Assembly (NCBI GenBank): GCA_016204425.1
Contig: JACQKR010000028.1
Span: 1 to 7,630 of the forward strand
From: Candidatus Levyibacteriota bacterium
GTDB taxonomy: Bacteria > Patescibacteriota > Microgenomatia > Levybacterales > UBA12049
DNA length: 7,630 nt
Direction of reading: 5' to 3'
This document shows positions 1-5,919 of the stretch, one piece after another; the first letter of the stretch is position 1; the number at the start of each line of letters is the position of its first letter. The notes beneath the pieces were generated by a model. The model was not told the DNA's origin. It was given only the letters and a program-made list of their open reading frames with translations, and made no database searches. The position numbers were made by a program, and so were the translations under genes.

Positions 1-207
1 ATGAAAATGAAATATGATAAGAAAGAAAATGCTGTTTGGATTGAATTAGCGAAAGGAAAATATGACCACACGCGAAAAATATCCGATGCAGTTTTAGTGG
101 ATGAAGATACAAATGGGAAAATATTAGGAATAGAGATTTTAGATGCAACACAAAACATTGAGGCTTTTGATCCGGAGAAAATTAATATCTCCGTTCAGTC
201 TTCTTAG
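1..207 (+). CDS. DUF2283 family small protein
   Basis: A 68-residue protein that fits the DUF2283 family in length and layout: an N-terminal strand with the pattern MKMKYDKKENAVWIEL, a central acidic turn (VLVDEDTNGKILGIEIL) and the ending ILDAT. The family's hallmark is this D-x-D-x-x-G-x-(I/V)-x-G-I-E-(I/V)-L-(D/E)-A segment, which is intact. No catalytic residues are known for the family. DUF2283 genes often sit beside small toxin-like or DUF4258 genes, but any such partner would be upstream of this window. The ATG is the first base of the window; a second in-frame ATG follows at 7, so the exact start and the ribosome binding context cannot be judged. The TAG stop lies just before a promoter for the next gene. 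Family assignment is fairly safe; function is unknown. Confidence 0.8.
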   Translation: MKMKYDKKENAVWIELAKGKYDHTRKISDAVLVDEDTNGKILGIEILDATQNIEAFDPEKINISVQSS

Positions 208-209
208 TT

Positions 210-218
210 TGCTATAAT
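210..218 (+). promoter_or_regulatory. Extended -10 promoter for the 201-residue gene
   Basis: TGCTATAAT is a perfect extended -10 element (TGnTATAAT) just after the stop codon of the DUF2283 gene. No convincing -35 box is seen, as is usual for extended -10 promoters. Transcription would start near 225 and give a leader of about 29 bases before the ATG at 254, with no Shine-Dalgarno sequence close to the start. Confidence 0.6.
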
Positions 219-253
219 CTTGCATAGAGATTTAGGCGAATAAATTCTTTTTA

Positions 254-859
254 ATGGACTTCAAGCGCGAGACAGCAAAACTATTGGCAGGAGCGTCGCA
301 AAACCTTGCCCAGGGTATAGCGAGCTGGTCGTTTGAGTTTTGGGAGAGAAAGGATTTTCGTCTGTATCTTGATTTCCATAAACTATCTAAATCAGAGCAG
401 GATAGAATCTTTAACGAACTTGAACTTTCTCTTCTAGGACTTCTCGTTCTTCACCTTGACCACGCGATTGAGCATGCATCTAGGCCGGAACAGAGAATCG
501 TATTCTCTGGTCTTCAAAAGGATCTCCCATCTGCTTTTCTCCAACTCTTTATCAACCTGGGGATTGAGAAACAGCACATTGATCTCTGGAAAAAACTCAT
601 TTACATGCGGCTTAAAGAGTATCGGAGAGATTTCAAAACAGCTCTAAAACAGTCATCAAAATGGGAAGAGTTTGTGGAAAAAGAAGAAGTGATTCATATT
701 ACCTGGGCGAGAATTGAAACAATTACAATCGATTGTCTTTCGCATATCAGGCGAGGAGATGTCAAGGATGGAGATCCGCTCTGGAAGCTCCTTCGAAAAT
801 GGTTTATCTCTCTTGATGCGCAGTTGCATCCTATGACAGAGCTTGCTCTGGGCGAGTGA
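254..859 (+). CDS. Hypothetical helical protein, 201 residues
   Basis: I do not recognise this protein. It is soluble-looking, with no signal peptide or membrane segment. It is predicted mostly alpha-helical from its runs of amphipathic Leu, Lys and Glu, and is rich in aromatic residues (for example WSFEFWERKDFRLYLDF near residues 25-41 and two Trp in the WKLLRKWF stretch near 177-184). A His-containing stretch (LVLHLDHAIEHAS, about residues 64-76) could bind a metal, but nothing else supports that. The ATG at 254 is the first in frame and is preceded by an extended -10 element about 36 bases upstream; there is no clear Shine-Dalgarno. It lies 46 bases after the DUF2283 gene on the same strand but probably has its own promoter. 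Coding is supported by length and a uniform codon pattern. The function is not inferable from sequence alone. Confidence 0.75.
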   Translation: MDFKRETAKLLAGASQNLAQGIASWSFEFWERKDFRLYLDFHKLSKSEQDRIFNELELSLLGLLVLHLDHAIEHASRPEQRIVFSGLQKDLPSAFLQLFINLGIEKQHIDLWKKLIYMRLKEYRRDFKTALKQSSKWEEFVEKEEVIHITWARIETITIDCLSHIRRGDVKDGDPLWKLLRKWFISLDAQLHPMTELALGE

Positions 860-926
860 TCATCTCACATTCTGCCATAATTAGCATCATGAATTTGTCT
901 GTAGGGACGTTAGCCACATCAAGATT

Positions 927-942
927 CTGAGTTTATCGAAGG
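927..942 (-). repeat. Degenerate copy of the CCTTCGACAAGCTCAGG-type repeat
   Basis: CTGAGTTTATCGAAGG matches 14 of 16 bases of CTGAGCTTGTCGAAGG, the reverse complement of a short dispersed repeat that I recall as frequent in CPR and some other bacterial genomes. A closer copy in the opposite orientation is in ychF at 2694. The flanks GGGACG (904-909) and CGTCCC (945-950) are complementary and enclose it. Confidence 0.5.
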
Positions 943-961
943 ATCGTCCCATCTTTTTAGA

Positions 962-1000
962 CCCGCCTGCAAACGCTATACGTCAAGCGTTGCGGGCAGG
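962..1000. repeat. Long hairpin, REP-like palindrome
   Basis: An inverted repeat pairs AACGCT (972-977) with AGCGTT (986-991) across an 8-base loop. It continues outward through CCCGCCTGC (962-970) against GCGGGCAGG (992-1000), with one bulged A at 971, one T-G wobble and one C-A mismatch. There is no T-run after it on either strand, so it is not a standard terminator. It looks like a dispersed REP-type hairpin and lies inside the startless frame. Confidence 0.6.
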
Positions 1001-1125
1001 ATTTGACTTTGAGTTTGTAGCACCCGAGCCTAGGTATGAGAGGATAATTACGCAAAGAGATGAGTTTGGAAGGATAATTCACTCAAAGCCTCCGACAATT
1101 TAAGAGTGAAAATAAATAAGCTTTT

Positions 1126-2436
1126 TTAGAAGGCGAGAAGATCCAATACACTATTAGCAAATGACTCTTGCGTAGATACTACTTCTCCTGTTTGAGCAGA
1201 AACCGTCACCGTTTTCTCAATAGCTACAGGGATAAATCCAAGCAGTTTCTGATCAGAGATGCCATTTATTTCATAGATAGGTACGCCATTTTGTACTCCC
1301 AAGGTTGCTAGTTGACTTACAGAGGTAAGCTCACCTGATCTTGCAGCATCAATAACTGCCTGTCCACCGATACGATTGACTATGTTTGCTGCAAGTAAGT
1401 TTTGGATAGCCTGATCTGGAAGGACAGTAAGAGTTCTTTGTCCTGCGGGGGTATTGACAGTCAATGTATTCGTCGCAAGATCAATAGAAACTGGAAAGTT
1501 AGTTATCGCACCAGCAATTCCCCGTTGAATAACAAACTTCTCTGCTCCTGCTGTTGCTACCTTAATACCACTTGCACCAAGCCTCTCATCAATTTTAAGT
1601 AACGTGTCGTCTTCAAGCTCAACTTCTGTGCCATCTTCCTGTTCTGCTTTAATGATTACCCTGTCACCTCTATATTCAAGTCTTGTCTTGATACCGCCTG
1701 ATGTAATATCTATTCTTGTCAAACCGTCTTTTGTTCTGGTTCTAATTCGCTCTGTTTCAGAAAGACGAATTTCTGTTCTTGTCTCATCTTGTTTTATTTC
1801 TGTTTGTGTACGAATGCCAGCATCATCTTCATTTTCTAGCTCAGGCGCATCAGTAACTTCTGGAGCTATAGTTGGTTGTACTGATCTGGTGCGTGTTTCT
1901 GTCTTTGTCGTATTCCCTGAAGACTTTACGGTAAAGGAGAAAGTGGTATTGCCCCATGATTTATTTAGGTCTTCACATAATTTAAAAGTAGTTGTGAACT
2001 TTTTGCCATCTGGACCGACGCATTCAACTGTAGAGCTAGAAGAAACAGAGCTATTAGAACCAGATCCTGAACTACCACTGCCTGAGGAACCCGATGATCC
2101 GGTTCCACTACTTCCAGAACCAGAGCTGCCGCTATTTCCAGATCCACTTGAACTCCCTCCTGAACTGTCATTATCGTCATCATCTGACGAATTGGATCCT
2201 GATGAGCCGCTCCCTGAAGAACCGGAGCTTCCTGATCCAGAATCGTCTCCTTTTGCAAGGTAAGTGGTTGAACCTAATGTATTTTGATTGCTCTGTGATG
2301 AAAGAATTACTTTGCCGATAAATACAACGGCAAGTACCCCTAGTGCAATTACGAAGAAAGAGCGATATGAGGAAAGCGAGCGACTCTTGTATTTCGTGCG
2401 ACTACGTCCGAGTTTTCTTACTTTTTTTCTTTTCAT
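1126..2436 (-). CDS. Membrane-anchored Ser/Gly-linker surface protein
   Basis: A 436-residue protein with a strongly basic N-terminus (MKRKKVRKLGRSRTKYKSR), one hydrophobic helix at about residues 26-46 and no lipobox. This predicts a type II-like anchor with the bulk outside the cell. Residues 66-135 are a Ser/Gly linker with an acidic cluster (DDDDND, 85-90). After it come two Cys (139 and 154) flanking GPDGKKFTTTF and then LNKSWG, which could form a disulfide. A charged Thr/Glu/Arg region follows (about 175-285), then a compact C-terminal part. Residues about 385-422 (VPIYEIN, KLLGFIPV, VSAQTGEVV) faintly resemble a PepSY fold, which is inference. The ATG at 2436 is supported by a TTGACA promoter just upstream. 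The gene is divergent from ychF. Function is unknown; a role in the cell envelope or adhesion to a host cell would fit the architecture but is not shown. Confidence 0.75.
   Translation of the reverse strand: MKRKKVRKLGRSRTKYKSRSLSSYRSFFVIALGVLAVVFIGKVILSSQSNQNTLGSTTYLAKGDDSGSGSSGSSGSGSSGSNSSDDDDNDSSGGSSSGSGNSGSSGSGSSGTGSSGSSGSGSSGSGSNSSVSSSSTVECVGPDGKKFTTTFKLCEDLNKSWGNTTFSFTVKSSGNTTKTETRTRSVQPTIAPEVTDAPELENEDDAGIRTQTEIKQDETRTEIRLSETERIRTRTKDGLTRIDITSGGIKTRLEYRGDRVIIKAEQEDGTEVELEDDTLLKIDERLGASGIKVATAGAEKFVIQRGIAGAITNFPVSIDLATNTLTVNTPAGQRTLTVLPDQAIQNLLAANIVNRIGGQAVIDAARSGELTSVSQLATLGVQNGVPIYEINGISDQKLLGFIPVAIEKTVTVSAQTGEVVSTQESFANSVLDLLAF
2032..2241 (-). repeat. Low-complexity Ser/Gly-coding tract
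   Basis: About 70 codons encode almost only Ser and Gly, with Asn and Asp interruptions, mostly as SGSS, GSGS and GSSG blocks. The codons are not identical from block to block, so the tract is a protein-level repeat rather than a perfect DNA microsatellite. It explains the long spurious open frame on the plus strand through this stretch. Confidence 0.7.
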
Positions 2437-2445
2437 TCCTAATAC

Positions 2446-2475
2446 TAGTTAGACAGAGTGGTAACAGTTTGTCAA
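2446..2475 (-). promoter_or_regulatory. Promoter of the Ser/Gly-linker protein gene
   Basis: On the minus strand, a consensus -35 TTGACA (plus 2470-2475) is followed after 18 bases by TAACTA (plus 2446-2451). The predicted start of transcription is only a few bases from the ATG at 2436, leaving almost no leader; AGGA abuts the ATG, too close for a normal ribosome binding site. Confidence 0.55.
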
Positions 2476-2494
2476 TGACTTTTTCTGCTAAAAT
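2469..2494 (+). promoter_or_regulatory. Promoter of ychF, predicted leaderless
   Basis: TGCTAAAAT (2486-2494) is an extended -10 element. The best -35 candidate, TTGTCA (2469-2474), is only 14 bases upstream, so the promoter probably relies on the TG motif. Transcription would start at about 2501, at or next to the ATG at 2502. The -35 candidate overlaps the -35 of the divergent gene. Confidence 0.55.
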
Positions 2495-2501
2495 ATGGGA
2501 T

Positions 2502-3626
2502 ATGAATCTATCAGTAGGGATAGTGGGATTACCTAACGTTGGAAAAAGTACGTTGTTTAATGCGCTGTTGAAGAAGCAGCAGGCGTTGGCTGCGAATTAC
2601 CCCTTTGCGACGATTGAACCGAATGTCGGCGTCGTCGCGGTGCCTGATGCGAGGCTGCAAAAGTTGGCAGAAGTTGTAGCAAAGGAAGAGAATCCTTCGA
2701 CGAGCTCAGGACCTGGCGGAATGCCACAATTGCCGCCGATCAAGCCGGCAACAGTCGAATTCCTCGATATTGCAGGATTGGTGAAAGGGGCATCAGAGGG
2801 GGCAGGGCTTGGGAACAAATTCCTCTCACACATCCGGGAGGTCTCGGTCATCGCACATGTCGTCCGGGCGTTTACCGATGAGGATGTCACCAGAGAAGGA
2901 AGCATAGACCCAAAAAGCGATTATGAAACTATTAAGACTGAACTTTTGCTCGCAGATTTACAATCTGCACAAAATCAAGAATCACGAATCAAGAGTAATG
3001 ATCCTCTCAAGCCTATCCTTCAAAAAATCATTGCAGAGTTGAATAAAAGTATTCCGGTACGAGACATGCAGTTTGGTAACGAAGAAAAAGAGCAGGTGAT
3101 GAATCTGTTTTTTTTAACAAGCAAACCCGAGCTTATTGTTTTGAATGTCGCAGAAGAGGACTATCAACAAGAACGGTTAGAGCCGATAATAAGCCAATAT
3201 ACTAGTATATTTGGAATTGATAAAACAGGTGCTGTTGTTATTTGTGCAAAAATAGAATCTGAATTGGCGAGTTTGTCAGAGGAAGAACAAATCGAATATC
3301 TTAAAGAATTGGGCTTGCAACAATCTGGTTTAGAAAGGTTGATCCAAAAAGCATACGAAAAACTCGGTCTTATTTCATTCCTCACAGCAGGGAAGATAGA
3401 AGTTCGTGCATGGACCCTTCCGCGCGGTTCCACCGCGGTCAGGGCCTCCGGCGAAATACATACTGACTTCATGAAGAAATTTATCAAAGCAGAGATTGTC
3501 TCGTTTGATGATTATGTCGCAATCGGTGGGCGGAAGAAGGCAAGGGAGCAAGGGCGTGCCCGGCTTGAGGGACGTGATTATGTTGTTAACGATGGAGATG
3601 TTATAGAGTTTAAAATAGGTTCTTGA
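2502..3626 (+). CDS. ychF: YchF/OLA1-type ribosome-binding ATPase
   Basis: A 374-residue Obg-family P-loop protein of the YchF/OLA1 subfamily, a cytoplasmic ribosome-associated ATPase. Visible motifs are the P-loop GLPNVGKST (9-17), the G3 segment DIAGLVKGAS (89-98), the subfamily His in IAHVVRAF (H119), and NVAE (215-218) in place of the NKxD of GTPases, as expected for ATP preference. A helical region follows, then a C-terminal TGS domain with RAWTLPRG and IHTDF (303-323) and the ending DGDVIEF. The frame is open back to 2343, but homology and the promoter at 2486-2494 put the start at the ATG at 2502. E. coli YchF is 363 residues. Here about 16 extra residues sit between LAEVV and PATVEF (about 62-77), including PSTSSGPGG encoded by a dispersed repeat. 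GC content changes sharply along the gene, and its 3' end is duplicated downstream. Identity is certain. Confidence 0.97.
   Translation: MNLSVGIVGLPNVGKSTLFNALLKKQQALAANYPFATIEPNVGVVAVPDARLQKLAEVVAKEENPSTSSGPGGMPQLPPIKPATVEFLDIAGLVKGASEGAGLGNKFLSHIREVSVIAHVVRAFTDEDVTREGSIDPKSDYETIKTELLLADLQSAQNQESRIKSNDPLKPILQKIIAELNKSIPVRDMQFGNEEKEQVMNLFFLTSKPELIVLNVAEEDYQQERLEPIISQYTSIFGIDKTGAVVICAKIESELASLSEEEQIEYLKELGLQQSGLERLIQKAYEKLGLISFLTAGKIEVRAWTLPRGSTAVRASGEIHTDFMKKFIKAEIVSFDDYVAIGGRKKAREQGRARLEGRDYVVNDGDVIEFKIGS
2694..2711 (+). repeat. Dispersed repeat inserted in the ychF coding frame
   Basis: CCTTCGACGAGCTCAGGA differs by one base from the repeat CCTTCGACAAGCTCAGGA. It is in frame and encodes PSTSSG (residues 65-70) within the segment that E. 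coli YchF lacks. A more degenerate copy in inverse orientation lies at 927-942. Confidence 0.65.
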
Positions 3627-3632
3627 TGGCGA

Positions 3633-3668
3633 CCCTCCTTCGTCCCGCTAAGCGGGACTTCGGAAGGG
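3633..3668. repeat. Strong hairpin between the two ychF 3' ends
   Basis: The inner stem is seven perfect pairs, GTCCCGC (3642-3648) with GCGGGAC (3652-3658), closing a TAA loop. After a symmetric TTC/TTC internal loop, an outer stem pairs CCCTCC (3633-3638) with GGAAGGG (3662-3668) with one bulged A. There is no T-run immediately after it on the plus strand, nor before it for the minus strand. It might still slow transcription between the convergent genes, but it looks more like a dispersed palindromic repeat. Confidence 0.7.
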
Positions 3669-3673
3669 CAGGC

Positions 3674-3700
3674 GTCATAGAGTTCAAGATAGGAGCTTAA
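3674..3700 (+). pseudogene. Remnant of a second ychF 3' end
   Basis: These 27 bases read VIEFKIGA and a TAA stop, repeating the true ychF ending VIEFKIGS plus stop at 3600-3626. The two copies match at 21 of 27 bases. Four of the six differences are at third codon positions and silent, one changes Ser to Ala, and one swaps TGA for TAA. It is out of frame with ychF and has no start, so it is a relic. The mostly silent divergence suggests both copies evolved as coding ends of ychF before being joined. Confidence 0.7.
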
Positions 3701-3728
3701 TCGTTTTCTTCTTCGCATAGAACAGTAT

Positions 3729-4913
3729 TTAAGGAAAAATATCTCCCTGTATTTCTCTATTATCTGCGTCTTCTTCCCTATCTTCTATTATCTGTTTGTT
3801 TCTTGGTTTTCGTATACTTCGCATGATTGCAATGCTTTCGGGAGTTGAATAGATAAGTCCTGAATCTGGATGTCTAAAGATATAAGGTGCGTATTGTTTT
3901 CTACGTGAAAAGGAATCCCATTCTACTTTGGATACACACGGGAATAGTGGTACTCGACCTTGCGCAAGCCATTCCTGATCGACCAGACGAGGTTTTCTCA
4001 TGCTTCGCATTATGGCGATATTTTCATGTGTTGTATAAATGAGGCCTGATTCGGGGTGTCTAAATAGAAATGGTTCATATTGTTTTTTGCCCACAAATGA
4101 ATACCATTCAGTTCTTATGACATTATCAATTAAAAGTATTCGGCCTTGCGCAAGCCACTCTGGATCAGGTGTTCTTCTTCTACGAAAGTAGTCTTGTACC
4201 AAAGCGTCTGTCGTATATCTCTTTCGAAGGAACATACGAGTTTTGAGTGTTCCAAATGATGCAGCTCCTCGAAGTCTGTTGTCAGGAATATCAGGCTTCT
4301 CGGGATCAGGATTGGGTCTCTTATATGAAGTTAATTCTTTAATTTCCCGAGGAAAGAGGAGGAGTGTTTCTATTTTTTTTCTTGCTGACACGAGTCTCGA
4401 TACTACAGTCCTAGGTTCTATCGATAAGATATCTGCTATTTGTCTATTCGTTAATCCTTTATTTGCATAAGTAAAAACTTCATACTCACGAGGTGTTAAT
4501 GTCTCTTCTGTCTCGAGGAGTACTTCATCAAAAAGCTCATCAAGCTCACTTTTTATTGAAGACTCTTCTGCAACTCTTTCAAATTCAAAAATGTACGCAT
4601 CAAAGGTAGGATCATTATATACGGTATCAATTCGTGATTGGACAGTGTTTTCATCTTGTTCTAGCATATCAGCAACTATTGGTGCGCTCGGATAGTGCGT
4701 CCAGAGTTGGAAAGTAGCAATTGTATCTCGCATCTCAGGCGTGAGTTTTCTTCTTAATTCCATTGTGTCCAAGATACAAGATATAGTATCCAGTGTAGGT
4801 GGCACTCTCACAGAGGGATGATGATTATCTCCCGGAAGAGCTGCGACATGAAGAGTTTCGGAAAATGAGTCCGAAGAGGGGAAGGTAGGTCTTCTTTCAT
4901 CAATGCTGATCAT
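3729..4913 (-). CDS. LuxR-type HTH regulator with tandem 62-residue repeats
   Basis: A 394-residue cytoplasmic protein, probably DNA-binding. Residues about 138-185 are a clear LuxR/sigma-region-4-like helix-turn-helix: LTPREYEVF, then GLTNRQIADIL and RTVVSRLVSARKKI. An upstream stretch (about 58-100, EMRDTIATFQLW, then APIVADMLEQDENTV) looks like a second, weaker HTH. Residues 250-311 and 312-373 are tandem copies of one unit, identical at about 39 of 62 positions, with the core pattern EWLAQGR, QYxPxxFRHPxSGLIY, IAIMRS and RKPR. I do not recognise this unit; its basic, aromatic nature would suit nucleic acid binding. Its ATG overlaps the Fic stop (ATGA, 4910-4913), so the genes are probably translationally coupled. 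A later in-frame Met (residue 51) is an alternative start, because the first 50 residues are low in complexity. Inferred to be the regulator of the operon; the target is unknown. Confidence 0.75.
   Translation of the reverse strand: MISIDERRPTFPSSDSFSETLHVAALPGDNHHPSVRVPPTLDTISCILDTMELRRKLTPEMRDTIATFQLWTHYPSAPIVADMLEQDENTVQSRIDTVYNDPTFDAYIFEFERVAEESSIKSELDELFDEVLLETEETLTPREYEVFTYANKGLTNRQIADILSIEPRTVVSRLVSARKKIETLLLFPREIKELTSYKRPNPDPEKPDIPDNRLRGAASFGTLKTRMFLRKRYTTDALVQDYFRRRRTPDPEWLAQGRILLIDNVIRTEWYSFVGKKQYEPFLFRHPESGLIYTTHENIAIMRSMRKPRLVDQEWLAQGRVPLFPCVSKVEWDSFSRRKQYAPYIFRHPDSGLIYSTPESIAIMRSIRKPRNKQIIEDREEDADNREIQGDIFP
3795..4166 (-). repeat. Two tandem 186-bp coding repeats
   Basis: The units 3981-4166 and 3795-3980 encode residues 250-311 and 312-373 of the HTH protein with an exact 62-residue period. 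Each begins DxEWLAQGR and ends near RKPR. The DNA has diverged well beyond the conserved codons, so this is an old duplication rather than a recent slippage product. No third copy is visible. Confidence 0.75.
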
Positions 4914-5899
4914 GTTTTTGTTTCCCCGTAATATACGCCTTTTGTTGTTCCGAGTTTGCGGATGAGGCCAGCCAGTTGAAGCTGTTTGAGATCATACCGA
5001 AGGGTTCGTTCATTGACCTTGAGGAAACGTCGACGAAGCATATCGAAATTCACGAGCTTGTGGTCTTTAATAATATTGTATATTTCGGCTCTGCGCGGTA
5101 AGAGGTAGTCCTCAGCTTGAGATTCCTGTTTGGAAAGAACGAGGTGCTTTGCTTTCTCAGCAGTCTCGGAAATCGCCTCAAGCATAAACTCAACATAGTC
5201 GGTGACGTCCCGTTCCGAGACCTGGAGGCTGTCATAGTAGGTAGATCGATGTTTATCCAGGTATTCTTCTACAGTGAGAAGGCCTTTCATCCCGTATCCG
5301 GCTTTTTCTAAAACTGACTGAAGAAGCAGTCGCCCGACACGCCCGTTGCCGTCAAGAAACGGATGGATCTTCTCAAATGTATAGTGGGCGAGCACAGCGC
5401 GGATAGGTACGAATTGCTCTTTGGAACTATTGATGATTTTTAGCAAGCGCTCCATAAGCGTTGGTATTTGGCGGGGTGGAGGAGGCATATAGATCGCAAT
5501 TCCTGAAGAGTTGAAAATCGCGCTGACTTCCGTCCGATACTTTCCAAGAGTCCCTTTTTCGTTCATCCCATCCATCGTTTTCAGATGGAGCTGAAAAAGA
5601 AAGCTCTGGGTTACATCGCGTGCACCTCTATCATGAACGAGTTGTAATCCTTTCAGGATGTTATACACTTCCCGTTTTTTCTGGTCAGATGATACTCGTC
5701 CTGTCACTTCGGCGATTGTTAGGGGATTGCCCTCAATGCGGGCGGAGAAAAGAGAACTCTTCAGGATACCAAGTCGACGGATATTTGTCTCAACCTCAGG
5801 CGGGATAGTGATGGTATCAATAACTTCTTTCGCAGCTTCGATAGCTTGGAGGTATTTTGAAATCGTCGGCGTGAGAATATATTTTGGTGGGATAATCAT
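4910..5899 (-). CDS. Fic family AMP-transferase, class II, with C-terminal wHTH
   Basis: A 329-residue cytoplasmic Fic protein. The catalytic motif is complete, HPFLDGNGRVGR (179-190), with the catalytic His and the Asn, Gly and Arg that position ATP. Fic enzymes usually transfer AMP from ATP to a hydroxyl of a target protein. An inhibitory motif lies before the Fic core at residues 52-57 (SARIEG, matching (S/T)xxxE(G/N)), which makes this a class II, self-inhibited enzyme. A flap-like segment (GIAIYMPPPP, about 133-142) precedes the core. The C-terminal 60 or so residues (RRAEIYNII, then RTLRYDLKQLQLAGLI) form a winged helix, common in Fic proteins linked to regulation. The ATG at 5899 starts the Fic_N-like region. 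No clear Shine-Dalgarno is seen, although AGAAAG lies about 9-14 bases upstream. It is first in an operon with the HTH gene. Family certain; target unknown. Confidence 0.95.
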   Translation of the reverse strand: MIIPPKYILTPTISKYLQAIEAAKEVIDTITIPPEVETNIRRLGILKSSLFSARIEGNPLTIAEVTGRVSSDQKKREVYNILKGLQLVHDRGARDVTQSFLFQLHLKTMDGMNEKGTLGKYRTEVSAIFNSSGIAIYMPPPPRQIPTLMERLLKIINSSKEQFVPIRAVLAHYTFEKIHPFLDGNGRVGRLLLQSVLEKAGYGMKGLLTVEEYLDKHRSTYYDSLQVSERDVTDYVEFMLEAISETAEKAKHLVLSKQESQAEDYLLPRRAEIYNIIKDHKLVNFDMLRRRFLKVNERTLRYDLKQLQLAGLIRKLGTTKGVYYGETKT

Positions 5900-5919
5900 A
5901 GCCTTATCTTTCTAACCAT

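Larger units (their letters stand above)
885..1103 (+). pseudogene. Startless open frame, probable decayed gene 3' end
   Basis: The frame stays open for 72 codons from after the TAG at 882 to the TAA at 1101, but has no ATG. Its second half reads like genuine protein: GFDFEFVAPEPRYERII, then a charged tail ending HSKPPTI. It contains a small internal repeat, RIITQ and RIIHS, encoded by AGGATAATT at 1041 and again 30 bases later at 1071. The first half is made largely of repeat elements: the 927-942 element reads LSLSKD in this frame, and the 962-1000 hairpin encodes the DPPANAIRQALRAG part. I infer a gene 3' end whose 5' part has been lost or replaced by repeats. An unannotated start such as TTG at 990 is possible, which would make it a peptide of about 37 residues. 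Identity unknown. Confidence 0.35.

Noticed and set aside
889..930. Short frame beginning MNLSVG, the same first six residues as YchF
   Set aside because: It stops after 13 codons and the similarity does not continue beyond MNLSVG, so it is most likely chance.
904..958. GGGACG and CGTCCC followed by TTTTT as a terminator for the 201-residue gene
   Set aside because: The stem is only six pairs with a 35-base loop, and the T-run is three bases away. It is better explained as flanks of the repeat at 927-942.
1078..1110. TTCACTC and GAGTGAA inverted repeat as a terminator for the minus-strand gene
   Set aside because: A seven-pair AT-containing stem with a 19-base loop and no T-run after it on the minus strand is too weak to call.
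1604..2263. 219-residue open frame on the plus strand opposite the Ser/Gly protein
   Set aside because: It is the antisense of a Ser/Gly tract and yields low-complexity Pro/Glu/Leu/Ser sequence. The minus-strand frame has a proper membrane helix, a promoter and folded domains.
2343..2501. N-terminal extension of ychF to the first upstream ATG
   Set aside because: It would overlap the divergent gene and its promoter, and YchF proteins begin at the MNLSVGIVGLPN equivalent, which is the ATG at 2502.
5620..5915. Plus-strand open frames opposite the Fic gene
   Set aside because: They overlap a gene with an intact catalytic motif, lack promoters and have no recognisable sequence.
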